64,000 nt of DNA from Pseudodonghicola flavimaris (lineage in GTDB: Bacteria; Pseudomonadota; Alphaproteobacteria; Rhodobacterales; Rhodobacteraceae). This document shows positions 42,632-52,708 of this stretch, piece after piece. The notes under the pieces are model-generated. The model did not search any database and was not told where the DNA came from. It worked only from the letters and a program-made list of their open reading frames with translations. Numbering within the stretch: position 1 is the stretch's first letter; every line of letters begins with the position of its first letter. The stretch spans positions 1 to 64,000 of the forward strand of contig NZ_JASNJD010000019.1 of NCBI RefSeq assembly GCF_030164425.1. The letters run 5' to 3'. The position numbers were made by a program, and so were the translations under genes.

Positions 42632-43163
42632 GGCGGGCCCTCGCGCTGGAATTCCGGTAACGACAGGTGCCGTTCAAAAGTCGCCCAAAATTTGGGCACG
42701 GCGGGCTCTGGCGGGCGAAATCGCAAATTGTATCTGATTACGGTTTAAGCAGATTATTAACAGATCATCGGTGATCACACTGCAGTATAGCTGTATCGCT
42801 GAGTGATACGCAAGGCTTAGTGAGAAAGGCGTTCGAATCACGATTTGTTGGTGCGCGCGTTCCGCTGCCCGACTGGCGCCATCGGCCCGATCCGGCGTGG
42901 ACCGGCCCACCCGGCCGGTAATCGACGGCTCGGGGACATGCTGACGCGGGCCTGGTCGTCGACCAAGCGGTTGCATTTTCATGTGATTGGTGACCCAGCG
43001 TCAGTTTGCCGTCCCGCCATCAAAGGTGGCGATTGCGCAGGGCCGCAGCAGGAGATGTCGACGGGCTGCTGCCGGGGGGGGACCGGGAAGGGGCCCGCGG
43101 GCCGGCGCGGGTCATGGGCTGGCCGGGCGGCGAGGGTGCCGCCCGGGGAAACGCGGGCGCGGC
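42632..43163. other. 532-base intergenic region with AT-rich core
   Basis: No coding region is supported on either strand. The part at about 42715-42850 is clearly AT-rich and upstream of iclR, so it likely holds the iclR promoter. It contains the two palindromes listed separately. At 43123-43146 CCGGGCGGC and GCCGCCCGG form a perfect stem with loop GAGGGT, close after the last gene of the amide operon; without a T-run it is a possible transcript end. The rest shows nothing recognisable. Confidence 0.5.
42763..42809. promoter_or_regulatory. Two palindromes upstream of iclR, candidate operators
   Basis: GATCATCGGTGATC (42763-42776) and GTATCGCTGAGTGATAC (42793-42809). The second is a 17-base near-perfect palindrome with one G/T mismatch around a central G. 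Palindromes of this size are typical IclR targets. Both lie in the AT-rich region about 130-180 bases before the iclR start codon. Confidence 0.45.
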
Positions 43164-43875
43164 TCAGATCTTCAGGTGGTCCAGGATCCTGTCGCGGCTG
43201 CCGAGCTCGGCGGTGCCGGAATCGTCGATCTCGCCCAGTTTGAGAACCGCCCAGCGGTCGGCCACATCGAGGGCGAAGTTCAGGTTCTGCTCGACCAGCA
43301 GGATGGTGGTGCCGCGATCGTTTCGCTCGGCGCGCAGGGCAGTGGCGATCCGTGCGATCACCGTCGGCTGCAGCCCTTCCGAGATCTCGTCGATCAGAAG
43401 CAGATCGGGTTTCAGCATCAGCGCCCGGCTCAGGATCAGCATTTTCTGTTCGCCCCCCGACAGGGTTCCGGCCTTCTGTGTCAGCCGGTCGCGCAGGAAG
43501 GGGAAATGGACGAACACATGCTCCAGCGCGGCTTCCAGCTCCCGGTCGGACCGCACCGCCAGGCGCAGGTTGTCGCGGATGCTGAGATCGGTGAACAGCG
43601 GCTGCTCCTGCGGCGCATAGCCGACGCCGGACTGGATCAGCACCTTGGGTGCCGCGCCGACGATGGAGCGGCCATCCAGCCGGATGTCGCCGCTGCGCGC
43701 CGGCACCAGCCCGAGGATGGTCTTGAGCAGGGTGGTCTTGCCCATGCCGTTCTTGCCCATCAGGGCGAAGATCTCGCCCTTGCGGACCGACAGCGATAGC
43801 GCCTTGATGATGGCGACCGGGCCATAGCCGCTGGTCACCCCTTCCAGCGCCAGCTTGGTCTCGGACTGCGGGGTG

Positions 43876-43883
<8 letters not shown>
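43164..43883 (-). CDS. Branched-chain/urea-type ABC transporter ATPase (LivF/UrtE/FmdF-like)
   Basis: A 239-residue ATPase. Walker A MGKNGMGKTTLLK (about residues 42-54), Q-loop GYAPQEQPLF, signature LSGGEQKMLILSRAL, Walker B LLLIDEISEGLQP and LLVEQNLNFA. The NGMGKT form of Walker A and the E-I-S-E-G-L-Q motif are those of LivF/UrtE. It overlaps the preceding fused gene by eight bases. Last gene of the amide operon; with the upstream ATPase domain it powers uptake of short amides or urea-like compounds. Confidence 0.94.
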
Positions 43884-45664
<1,781 letters not shown>

Positions 45665-45672
<8 letters not shown>

Positions 45673-46501
45673 GGGCGAAGCCTTTCGAACTGATGCGGAG
45701 GACCAGCGCGCTCAGCACGGCGACGGTGATGCCCCCGAGAATCGGGCTGATGAAGGTGGAGACGAGAACCTGCGCGCCGCCGAAGACCAGGCAGGCGATG
45801 GCCAGCGCGCCGAAGGAGGAGCCGGCCACCATCACCAGCATGAAGGAGCCGATCAGCCAGGAGACGCCCATGGTGGGGTCGACGCTGGTCAGGGGCGTCA
45901 GCAGGACGCCGGCCAGCGCGGTCAGCCCGGTGCCGATCATGAAGGTGAAAAGCCGGATGCGGGTGGTATCGAGACCCAGCGCGCGCGCCAGCGGCTCGTT
46001 CATGATGATCGCGCGGGCCGACAGGCCCAGCCGGGTGCCTTCCAGCAGAAAGGCAAAGCCGAGGCCGATCACCAGCGCCGCCGCCAGGGCGAAGATACGA
46101 TAGAGCGAATAGCTGATGCCGAGGACATGAATGGTCCCGGAGAGCAGGTTCTCGGTGAATTGCACGTCGCGGCCGAACCACAGGGTGATCAGCTGGCCGA
46201 TGACGATGCCCAGTCCCCAGGTGGCCAGGATCGCATCCAGCGGCCGGGCATAGAGCGGCCGCACGATCAGCCGCTCGGTCACGCCGCCCAGCACCGCTCC
46301 GGCGACGAAGGCCAGCGGCAGGGCCAGCCAGGGGTTCAGCCCAAGCCCGCCGGTCACCACGGCGCAATAGGCGCCCACGGTCAGCCAGGCGCCATGGGCG
46401 AAGTTGACGATTTCCAGCACGCCGAAAATGGCGAGAAGACCCGCCGAGACGATAAACAGGATGGCCGCAGTGGTCACGATATCCAGGAGAAGGGTCATCA
46501 C
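45665..46501 (-). CDS. Branched-chain/amide ABC transporter permease (LivH/UrtB-like)
   Basis: A 278-residue permease with about eight helices. The LivH fingerprint is GVLEIVNFAHGAWLTVGAY (residues 27-45), RPLYARPLDAILATWGLG and MNEPLARALGLDTTRIRLFTFMIG. The stop overlaps the start of the fused permease-ATPase gene by eight bases. It pairs with the LivM-like half of that protein in the membrane. It follows the binding-protein gene by about 60 bases that carry the ribosome site GAAAGGACC. Confidence 0.93.
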
Positions 46502-46563
46502 GCCGGGGTCCTTTCGCGGGTTCGGAGAGGCAGCCGGGGCAGGACCCCGGCCGCCGTTTCAGG

Positions 46564-47712
46564 TCAGAGCTTGGGGCACTGTTCGCCCGGGTCGACATCC
46601 TTGAAGGTCTCGACCACCACGACCGAGCCGTCTTCCTGCACCTGACCCAGGTACATGGTCAGCGGCGCATGGTGCTGCTTGCTCATCTGGATGGTGCCGC
46701 GCGGGCCGGTGAAGGACACCTCGGGAAGCACGTCCAGAACCGCCTTGGCGTCGGTGGAGCCGGCTTTCTCGACGGCGGCCTTATAGAGGTAGACGGCCTC
46801 GTACTGCGGCACCGACAGATCGTTGGGGGTGCGCAGCTCATCGCCGAACTTGGCTTTCATCGCGTCGAGGAAGGCCTTGTTCTCGGCGCTGTCGATGCCG
46901 GTGACGTAGGAGGCGGAGATCAGGATGCCGGCGGCATCCGCGCCCATGCTTTTCGCGGTGCCCTCATCCACGGCCAGGTTGGCGTAGGGCAGGTCGACAC
47001 CGGCGCCGCGCAGCTGCTTGGTCAGGGTCACGTTGGGGGCGCCGCCCGCGGTGGAGGTGATCATCGCTTCGGCGCCGGAGGCCTTAAGCTTGGAGATGAT
47101 CGCGGTCCAGTCGGTGCCGTCCATCGGCAGGTATTCCTCGCCGACGATCTCGCCACCGGTGCTTTCGACATAGCTGCGGGCGAAGTCCAGCATGCCGCGG
47201 CCGAAGGCATAGTCGCTGCCGATCAGGAAGTATTTCTTGGCGCCCTCTGCATTCAGGTAATCGACGATCGGCGGCACCTGCTGTTCCGGCACCCAGGCAT
47301 CGACGAAGAGATAGGGGTTGCAGGACCGGCCTTCGTAGAAGGAGGTGTAGATGTAGGGCACGCGGCCACGCGACACGATCGGCAGGCCGGCGTTACGGGC
47401 GGCGCTGGTCTCCATCGAGATCAGCACGTCGACTTCCTTCTGGAAGACCAGCGAGTCGAAGGCCTTCTGCGCGCCCGCCGCGCCGGAGGCGTCATCGGCG
47501 ATCACCAGCTCCAGAGGCCGGCCCAGAACGCCGCCGGCGGCGTTGATCTCCTCGACCGCCAGCTCGGCCGATTGCACCACCGACGGGGCGACGACGCTGT
47601 TGGCGCCCGACAGCCCGACCGGCACGCCGATGCGAATGGGATCCTCTGCGGCGAAGGCCGCGCCGGCCAGCATGACGCTGGTCACGGTTGCGATGAGAGA
47701 GGGGAGTTTCAT
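46564..47712 (-). CDS. Amide/urea ABC transporter substrate-binding protein (FmdD/AmiC-like)
   Basis: 382 residues with a Sec signal peptide, MKLPSLIATVTSVMLAGAAFA, cleaved near residue 21. The mature part is a type I periplasmic binding fold of the Leu/Ile/Val-urea-amide group: IRIGVPVGLSGANSVVAP, LAVEEINAAGGVLGRPLEL, YLIGSDYAFGRGM-type GSDYAFGRG, and a conserved C-terminal QMSKQHHAPLTMYLGQV. It is a paralogue of the signal-less regulator gene at the head of the operon; both should recognise the same class of short amides. Confidence 0.92.
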   Translation of the reverse strand: MKLPSLIATVTSVMLAGAAFAAEDPIRIGVPVGLSGANSVVAPSVVQSAELAVEEINAAGGVLGRPLELVIADDASGAAGAQKAFDSLVFQKEVDVLISMETSAARNAGLPIVSRGRVPYIYTSFYEGRSCNPYLFVDAWVPEQQVPPIVDYLNAEGAKKYFLIGSDYAFGRGMLDFARSYVESTGGEIVGEEYLPMDGTDWTAIISKLKASGAEAMITSTAGGAPNVTLTKQLRGAGVDLPYANLAVDEGTAKSMGADAAGILISASYVTGIDSAENKAFLDAMKAKFGDELRTPNDLSVPQYEAVYLYKAAVEKAGSTDAKAVLDVLPEVSFTGPRGTIQMSKQHHAPLTMYLGQVQEDGSVVVVETFKDVDPGEQCPKL

Positions 47713-47761
47713 TGTTCTAATTCCCTGTTTGGATTGAGGTTGAGGGGAGGAGGAGGCGGGG

Positions 47762-48607
47762 TCAGCTGTAGACGTCCGTGCGTCTGTCGCCGAATATATC
47801 GTTGAATTCATTCAGTTTTCGCTTGGCCGGGACATCGGCCGGGGTGATCTGCGCATAGAGGATGTCTTCGTCCTCACGGCTGGCGGGGCCAGCCAGCGGC
47901 CAGCCGGTGGCATCGATGATCAGGCTCTGGCCGATGAAGGGCTGGCCGCGCTCGGTGCCGACCCGGTCGGCGCAGGCGATGAACAGCCCGTTGGAATGCG
48001 CGGCCGCCTTGTGCAGGATGTTCGACATCGCTTCGGTCTGGGGATCCTGGTCCGGCATCGGCACCCAGTTGGTGGGCACGCAGATCACCTCGGCCCCATT
48101 TATCGCCAGCTGGCGGAAGGTCTCGGGGAACCAGCCGTCATAGCAGATGGCGATGCCGATCTTGCCCAGCGGCGTGTCGAAGACCGGCAGCCCCAGGTCG
48201 CCTTTCCTGAAAAACAGGTTCTCCCGATACCACAGGTGCATCTTGCGATAGGTGCCGATGTAGCCCTCCGGCCCGCAGAGCATGGCGGAGTTGTAGAAGC
48301 CGCCATCGGCGGCCTCGGCCAGCCCCGAGACGATGTGGATGCCGAGTTCGGCCGCAAGGGCGATCAGCCGCTGCGCGCTGATACCCTCCGGGATCGGTTG
48401 CGCCAGATCGGCCAGCTCTTCGGCGCTGTCAAAGACATAGCCGCTGTCGGCCAGTTCCGGCAGAACGATCAGCCGTGCCCCATTGGCATGGGCCTGGCGC
48501 ACGCGGGTTTCGATGGCCTCCAGATTGGCCGCGAGTTCGCCGATCTTCGGTTCGAACTGGATGCAGGCGATGGTTACGGGGGCGGAATGATCAGTCTCAG
48601 GGGGCAC
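47762..48607 (-). CDS. Nitrilase-superfamily amidase
   Basis: 281 residues from a GTG start placed by TTGGAGACC seven bases upstream; an ATG-led frame would run back through the leader terminator and is rejected. The Glu-Lys-Cys triad is visible: Glu51 in LPELADSGY, Lys122 in GTYRKMHLWYRE and Cys155 in GIAICYDGWFPE. It hydrolyses an amide (or carbamoyl compound) to acid and ammonia in the cytoplasm. It is the first structural gene after the antitermination leader and is followed by an amide-type importer, so its substrate is likely what AmiC-like protein senses. Confidence 0.88.
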   Translation of the reverse strand: MPPETDHSAPVTIACIQFEPKIGELAANLEAIETRVRQAHANGARLIVLPELADSGYVFDSAEELADLAQPIPEGISAQRLIALAAELGIHIVSGLAEAADGGFYNSAMLCGPEGYIGTYRKMHLWYRENLFFRKGDLGLPVFDTPLGKIGIAICYDGWFPETFRQLAINGAEVICVPTNWVPMPDQDPQTEAMSNILHKAAAHSNGLFIACADRVGTERGQPFIGQSLIIDATGWPLAGPASREDEDILYAQITPADVPAKRKLNEFNDIFGDRRTDVYS

Positions 48608-48624
48608 GTCGGTCTCCAAAACGC

Positions 48625-48667
48625 AAAAAGCCCCCGCCCACGGTCGAAGACCGCGGTATCGGGGGCT
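48625..48667 (-). terminator. Intrinsic terminator (attenuator) in the amidase leader
   Basis: Read on the minus strand: AGCCCCCG pairs with CGGGGGCT as a perfect eight-base outer stem; inside it CGGTC closes on ACCG across a TTCG tetraloop; TTTTT follows directly. The T-run ends about 18 bases before the GTG start of the amidase gene. Its place between regulator genes and the structural genes marks it as an attenuator to be read through upon induction. Confidence 0.9.
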
Positions 48668-48685
48668 GCATAGCCGGGATGTAGA

Positions 48686-48716
48686 GCGGCAACCTTGCCG
48701 CAGAGCAATCCTGCTC
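48686..48716 (-). promoter_or_regulatory. Tandem hexaloop hairpins, putative ANTAR (AmiR) RNA target
   Basis: On the minus strand, hairpin 1 is GAGC-AGGATT-GCTC and hairpin 2, one base on, is GCGGC-AAGGTT-GCCGC. Both have six-base loops starting with A; loop 2 also has the G at position 4 that is conserved in known ANTAR targets, whereas loop 1 has A there. The pair lies about 20 bases before the terminator stem and about 110 bases after the amiR-like gene. This is the layout of ANTAR antitermination leaders such as amiE and nasF. Confidence 0.75.
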
Positions 48717-48824
48717 GTCGCCCCAAAGCTGTCACGCGGAGCGATCCGGTTCAATTTCAATATTTAGGCAAATGCACGATTTTTCAGCTCTATTTTTCAG
48801 CGCTCGTGAAACATCGGCGCCGTA

Positions 48825-49439
48825 TCAGCGCTTCAGGCCCAACCGGCGCATGGTCTCATGCGCGGCGATCAGGTCCTCGGCGATGGCGGCCATGGTGATC
48901 CGCTCCGAGGTCGCCTGATCGCGCAGCAGGCGATAGGCGGCATCCTCCTCCAGCCCCTGTTCGTCGACCAGCAGGCGGATCGCCCGATCGACCAGCCGCC
49001 GGCCCTTCAGCGTGTCTTCCAGTTTGCGCACCTTGGCCGAAAGCCGCGCCTCGTAACCGTGTCGATAGCGGGCCAGGGTGAACTGGGTCAGGATGCCCAG
49101 CGGGCGCAGCGGCTTGCTCATCACCCCATGGGCGTTGAGATCGTAGATCGCGCGCAGCGAGGTCGGGCTTTCATAGGTGACGACGGCGATGATCGCCGGA
49201 TCGTGGCCTTCGAAGACCTGAACCGCCTGATCGGTCGCGGTATCCTCGACGCTGACAAAGACGGTATCGGTGCCTTCGGGCAGCACGGCGGGCAGCGGCC
49301 AGGCGGCTTTCACCTCGCAGCCGAGCCGGCGCAGCTGGCCGATCAGAACCTCGCCATCCTCGTCGCGGGGATGGATCACCAGCACCCGCGCCCGACGCAG
49401 ATCCTCGAGTATGCGGCGGGGGTGCCCCTTCATGCCCAT
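48825..49439 (-). CDS. amiR: ANTAR-domain antiterminator (AmiR/NasT-like)
   Basis: A 204-residue regulator. The N-terminal half is a pseudo-receiver domain (ARVLVIHPRDEDGEVLIGQL at about residues 17-36; VMSKPLRPLGIL near 125) without a clear phosphoacceptor set, as in AmiR. A coiled coil (about 140-160) leads into the C-terminal ANTAR three-helix domain, KGRRLVDRAIRLLVDEQGL to EEDAAYRLLRDQATSERI. ANTAR domains bind tandem hexaloop RNA hairpins and prevent termination; such hairpins lie just downstream. Its start overlaps the amiC-like stop by ten bases, consistent with AmiC-AmiR complex formation. Confidence 0.9.
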   Translation of the reverse strand: MGMKGHPRRILEDLRRARVLVIHPRDEDGEVLIGQLRRLGCEVKAAWPLPAVLPEGTDTVFVSVEDTATDQAVQVFEGHDPAIIAVVTYESPTSLRAIYDLNAHGVMSKPLRPLGILTQFTLARYRHGYEARLSAKVRKLEDTLKGRRLVDRAIRLLVDEQGLEEDAAYRLLRDQATSERITMAAIAEDLIAAHETMRRLGLKR

Positions 49440-50578
49440 TCCCGCAAGGACGGCTCGTCGAACCGGGTGGTGGCCAGGTAGGGATCGGGATGCACCGGGC
49501 TGGCGCCCTCCCAGACGATGTCGAACAGCCCGTCGGGCCGCGCCACGCCGATGCGCGGCGTCAGCCAGGTGTGCCGGGTCTCCGGGTCGACGTGAATCCG
49601 GCCGCCGGGAGCATCGAATTCCAGCCCCAGAACCTCCTGTCCGATGCGGCGGGTGTCCATGGTGCCGACCCGTTCCAGCGCCCGCGCGAAGAGATGCACC
49701 TGATTATAGGCCGGCTCGGACCAGACGCTGGTCACCGCCGATGCGCCGAAGCGCGCCTTGTAGGCCGTGACGAAGGCCCGGTTGGTGGCGGTGTCGAGGG
49801 TCTGGAAGTAGCTGGCCGCGAGGATATGGCCGGCGCATTTCTCCGGCCCGATGCGGGCGATCTCGCCCTCGGCCATGGTCAGGCTGGCGATCGGGCAGCG
49901 GCTGCGGTCGATCCCCGCCGCGTCGTAGAGCGTGTAGAAGGCCTGTGCCGAGGTGCCGACGAGAGTCGAGAACACCGCGTCGGGGCGTTTTTCCTCGATC
50001 TCGCGGATCAGGGCGATTTCCTCCGCCGCTGTGGCGCCCAGTGGCAGGTAGTGTTCGGCGACGGTCTCTCCACCGCGGGCCTCGATCAGGTCGCGCATGA
50101 TCCGGTTGGATTCCCGCGGGTAGATATAGTCGGACCCGACGAAGACGATGCGGCCGCCGTAGCTTTGCAGCAGGTAATCGGCCAGCGGCAGGCACAGCTG
50201 GTTCGGCGTGGCTCCGGTATAGATCAGGTTTTCGCAATATTCGAAGCCCTCGTACATCGAGGGGTAGAACAGCAGCCCGTTGTGGCGTTCGACCACCGGC
50301 AGCACGGTCTTGCGGCTGCCCGACATCGAACAGCCGAAGATCACGTCCAGCTCCTCCTCGGACAGCATCTGCCGGGCCAGCATGCGATAGGCGTCGTTGT
50401 CCGATCCCGGGTCGCGGGCGATGGGAACGATGGGTCGCCCGAGAATCCCGCCCGAGGCGTTGATCTCGTCGATCGCCAGGACGGTACCGTTGTAATGCTC
50501 GGTTTCGGTGACGGCGGTGGTCCCGCTGCGCGAAAAGAGCACCCCGGCTCTCCAGCCGTCCCGTGCGGATGGGCTCAT
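49430..50578 (-). CDS. amiC: AmiC-like amide sensor and negative regulator
   Basis: 382 residues from the ATG after GAGGAACGATC. It has the type I binding-protein fold of AmiC: GVLFSRSGTTAVTETEHYNG at residues 11-30, IDEINASGGILGRPI, MSGSRKTVLPVVERHNGLLFYPSMYEGFE and LGLEFDAPGGRIHVDPETRHTW. It has no signal peptide, so it stays in the cytoplasm. In Pseudomonas AmiC binds short amides and, when unliganded, holds AmiR silent. The overlap with the amiR-like gene and the leader downstream support the same role here. Confidence 0.9.
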   Translation of the reverse strand: MSPSARDGWRAGVLFSRSGTTAVTETEHYNGTVLAIDEINASGGILGRPIVPIARDPGSDNDAYRMLARQMLSEEELDVIFGCSMSGSRKTVLPVVERHNGLLFYPSMYEGFEYCENLIYTGATPNQLCLPLADYLLQSYGGRIVFVGSDYIYPRESNRIMRDLIEARGGETVAEHYLPLGATAAEEIALIREIEEKRPDAVFSTLVGTSAQAFYTLYDAAGIDRSRCPIASLTMAEGEIARIGPEKCAGHILAASYFQTLDTATNRAFVTAYKARFGASAVTSVWSEPAYNQVHLFARALERVGTMDTRRIGQEVLGLEFDAPGGRIHVDPETRHTWLTPRIGVARPDGLFDIVWEGASPVHPDPYLATTRFDEPSLREWA

Positions 50579-50756
50579 GTCAGATCGTTCCTCGTGTGAA
50601 GCCGCCCGGTCGGGGCTCCGGCCAACATAGGCGCCGCGCGGCGGGCGCCGCAAGCGCCAGAGGGGTTCTGGGGGGGAGGGGCGCCCATCGCCGTCAGGCG
50701 GGGAGGAGGCCGGAACCCGGTCGTAGCGCGAGGAGGCTAACCGATTGAGAAGGCTG

Positions 50757-50796
50757 AAAAAACAAACACTCCCGAAGGAGGCCTTCGGGAGTGTTT
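50757..50796 (-). terminator. Intrinsic terminator of the initiator tRNA gene
   Basis: AAACACTCCCGAAGG and CCTTCGGGAGTGTTT form a perfect 15-base stem with a three-base loop. On the minus strand the stem is followed by G and six T. It lies seven bases after the tRNA 3' end. The plus side has only TTTT-like pairing bases, so it mainly serves the tRNA. Confidence 0.92.
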
Positions 50797-50802
50797 TATC
50801 GT

Positions 50803-50879
<77 letters not shown>

Positions 50880-51084
50880 CCAATGCGGCCTACCTAATTA
50901 AAAGCCCGGGGAACCACAAGGGCGCCAGAGCGACTTTTTTCAGCTTTTTGTCATTTTTCCGTTACAGCCGGCATCCGGCCGCGAAATCCTCTTTGACCGC
51001 GGGGGCGGGCGGCGAATTCCGGGCTGGTTTTTCGCCGGGTCGCGCTCCAGATTGGCGCCGGTGACCGGGTAAGGAGTGAACTGA

Positions 51085-52665
51085 GTGACCGAGGCAGGGG
51101 CGCATCCGTCGCCGGGCTGGCCGATCTACGATTCGGCACCGCCTTTCATCGATCTGGATCTGGGCGCGGGGCAACCGCGGCTGCGCGGTCAGCCGGTCTG
51201 TGACCTGGGCCGGCCGGTGCCGCGGCCGGACGGTGGGCGACCCGATGGCGTCTACGCCCGCTGGGCGTGGGACGGCAGCCGCCTGCGGGCCGAGGTCGAT
51301 CCGCTGGGCTATTACTCTCTCTTTATCTATCGCAAGGGCAGCCGGGTGATGATCTCGCCCTCGATCCTGCAGCTGATCGCCGAGGGTGCGGATCCGGCAC
51401 TCGACCCGGCGGCGCTGGGGGTATTCTATCGGCTGGGCCTGTTTCTGAACGACGATACGCCGTTTCGCCACATCCGGGCGCTGCCGGCCGGGGGAGCGCT
51501 GATCTGGCAGGACGGCGTGGTGACAGCGCCTGAGGATCGCAGTTTCATTCCGCCTCAGCGGCAGCTGAGCCGGGCCGAGGCGGTCGACGGGATCATCGAG
51601 ATGCCGCGCCGGAGCCTGCGCCATATCCTGGACGCCTGGGACGGGCCGATGCTGATGCCGCTGAGCGGCGGGCGGGATTCGCGTCACATCCTGCTGGCAC
51701 TGGATCACCTCGGGCGGCGGCCGGATCTGTGCGTGACGGTGCAGCAGTCCACCATGCGGCGCGACCCGGATGCCGATTCCGCCCGTGCCCTGACCGACCG
51801 GATGGGGATTGCGCACCAAGTGCTGAACCAGCCGCGCAGCCGGCCGCACGATCAGTTCCGCAGCCAGATCCTCAACAGCCTGTGTTCGGACGAACATATG
51901 CAGATGATGCCGCTGCATGATTTTCTGATCGGCGGGCCCTGGGCGGTGTTCGACGGCATCGCCGGCGACATCCTGACCAACCCCGATGACGATGCGGCGG
52001 GCTATTTCGCGCAGGCGGCGCGGGGGGATTTCACCGGCATCGCGCGCGATCTGATCGGTGGCCACGGTCGGGTGATCGGCAAGCCGGGGCAGGCGGATGC
52101 GGCGGGCCGCGCCTATGCGCCGGTGCCGCTGGAAGAGACCATCGCCTATGTCGGCGAGACGGTGGCACGGTATGGCGATGCCGCCGACCCCTATCAGGCG
52201 TTCTGGTTCTGGAACCGCACCCGGCGCGAGATCAGCCTGATCTCCACCGCGATGCTGGGATCGGCGCAGGCGGTGTTCTGCCCGTTCCTCGATCAGGACT
52301 ATGTCCGCTTCTGCCTGTCGCTGCCCTTCGCGGTGACCCGCGACCAGCAGTTGCACAACGAGGCGATCCGCAAAGGCTATCCGGCCTATGCCGATATCCC
52401 GTTCTCCGAAGGATTCGCGCCGGATTACGGCCGGGGCAGCAGCCGGGCTGAGAAACTGCGGATGGTGTTGCAGGGGGCGGCAGTGCTGTTGTCGCTGCGG
52501 CCCGGGCATCCGGCGGCGGAGTTGCTGCGTTATCTGCGCGGGCATGAGACGCTGCACCGCCGCCCCGGTGAGGTCCTGCAGCTGCACCACCTGTTGCTTT
52601 CTGCGCTGGACGCGGATTTCGCCCGCGCCCTGCTGGAGCGCAATGCCCGGATGGCGGCGGGCTGA
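51085..52665 (+). CDS. Asparagine synthase-like protein without glutaminase nucleophile
   Basis: 526 residues from a GTG start with AAGGAG eight bases upstream. The C-terminal half is an asparagine-synthase PP-loop domain with the ATP pyrophosphatase motif PLSGGRDSRHILLAL (about residues 192-206), DEHMQMMPLHDFLIGG and a C-terminal VFCPFLDQDYVRFCLSLP. The N-terminal half (about 1-150) looks like a degenerate GATase-2 domain, for instance DPLGYYSLFIYRKG, but there is no Cys at position 2, so it cannot use glutamine in the normal way. It probably adenylates a carboxylate for amide or other bond formation. Substrate unknown; neighbours give no pathway. Confidence 0.8.
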   Translation: MTEAGAHPSPGWPIYDSAPPFIDLDLGAGQPRLRGQPVCDLGRPVPRPDGGRPDGVYARWAWDGSRLRAEVDPLGYYSLFIYRKGSRVMISPSILQLIAEGADPALDPAALGVFYRLGLFLNDDTPFRHIRALPAGGALIWQDGVVTAPEDRSFIPPQRQLSRAEAVDGIIEMPRRSLRHILDAWDGPMLMPLSGGRDSRHILLALDHLGRRPDLCVTVQQSTMRRDPDADSARALTDRMGIAHQVLNQPRSRPHDQFRSQILNSLCSDEHMQMMPLHDFLIGGPWAVFDGIAGDILTNPDDDAAGYFAQAARGDFTGIARDLIGGHGRVIGKPGQADAAGRAYAPVPLEETIAYVGETVARYGDAADPYQAFWFWNRTRREISLISTAMLGSAQAVFCPFLDQDYVRFCLSLPFAVTRDQQLHNEAIRKGYPAYADIPFSEGFAPDYGRGSSRAEKLRMVLQGAAVLLSLRPGHPAAELLRYLRGHETLHRRPGEVLQLHHLLLSALDADFARALLERNARMAAG

Positions 52666-52708
52666 GCGGCCCTTCCCCACGGCGGGGTCTTTGGATAGAC
52701 CCGCGGCC

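Noticed and set aside
47762-48760. ATG start of the amidase at 48760
   Set aside because: It would place the leader hairpins and the terminator inside the coding sequence and add 51 non-homologous residues. The GTG at 48607 has a good ribosome site.
48600-48830. A metabolite riboswitch (guanidine, cobalamin, glycine or fluoride type) in the amidase leader
   Set aside because: None of the conserved cores of these classes could be found, whereas tandem hexaloop hairpins and an adjacent ANTAR gene explain the leader.
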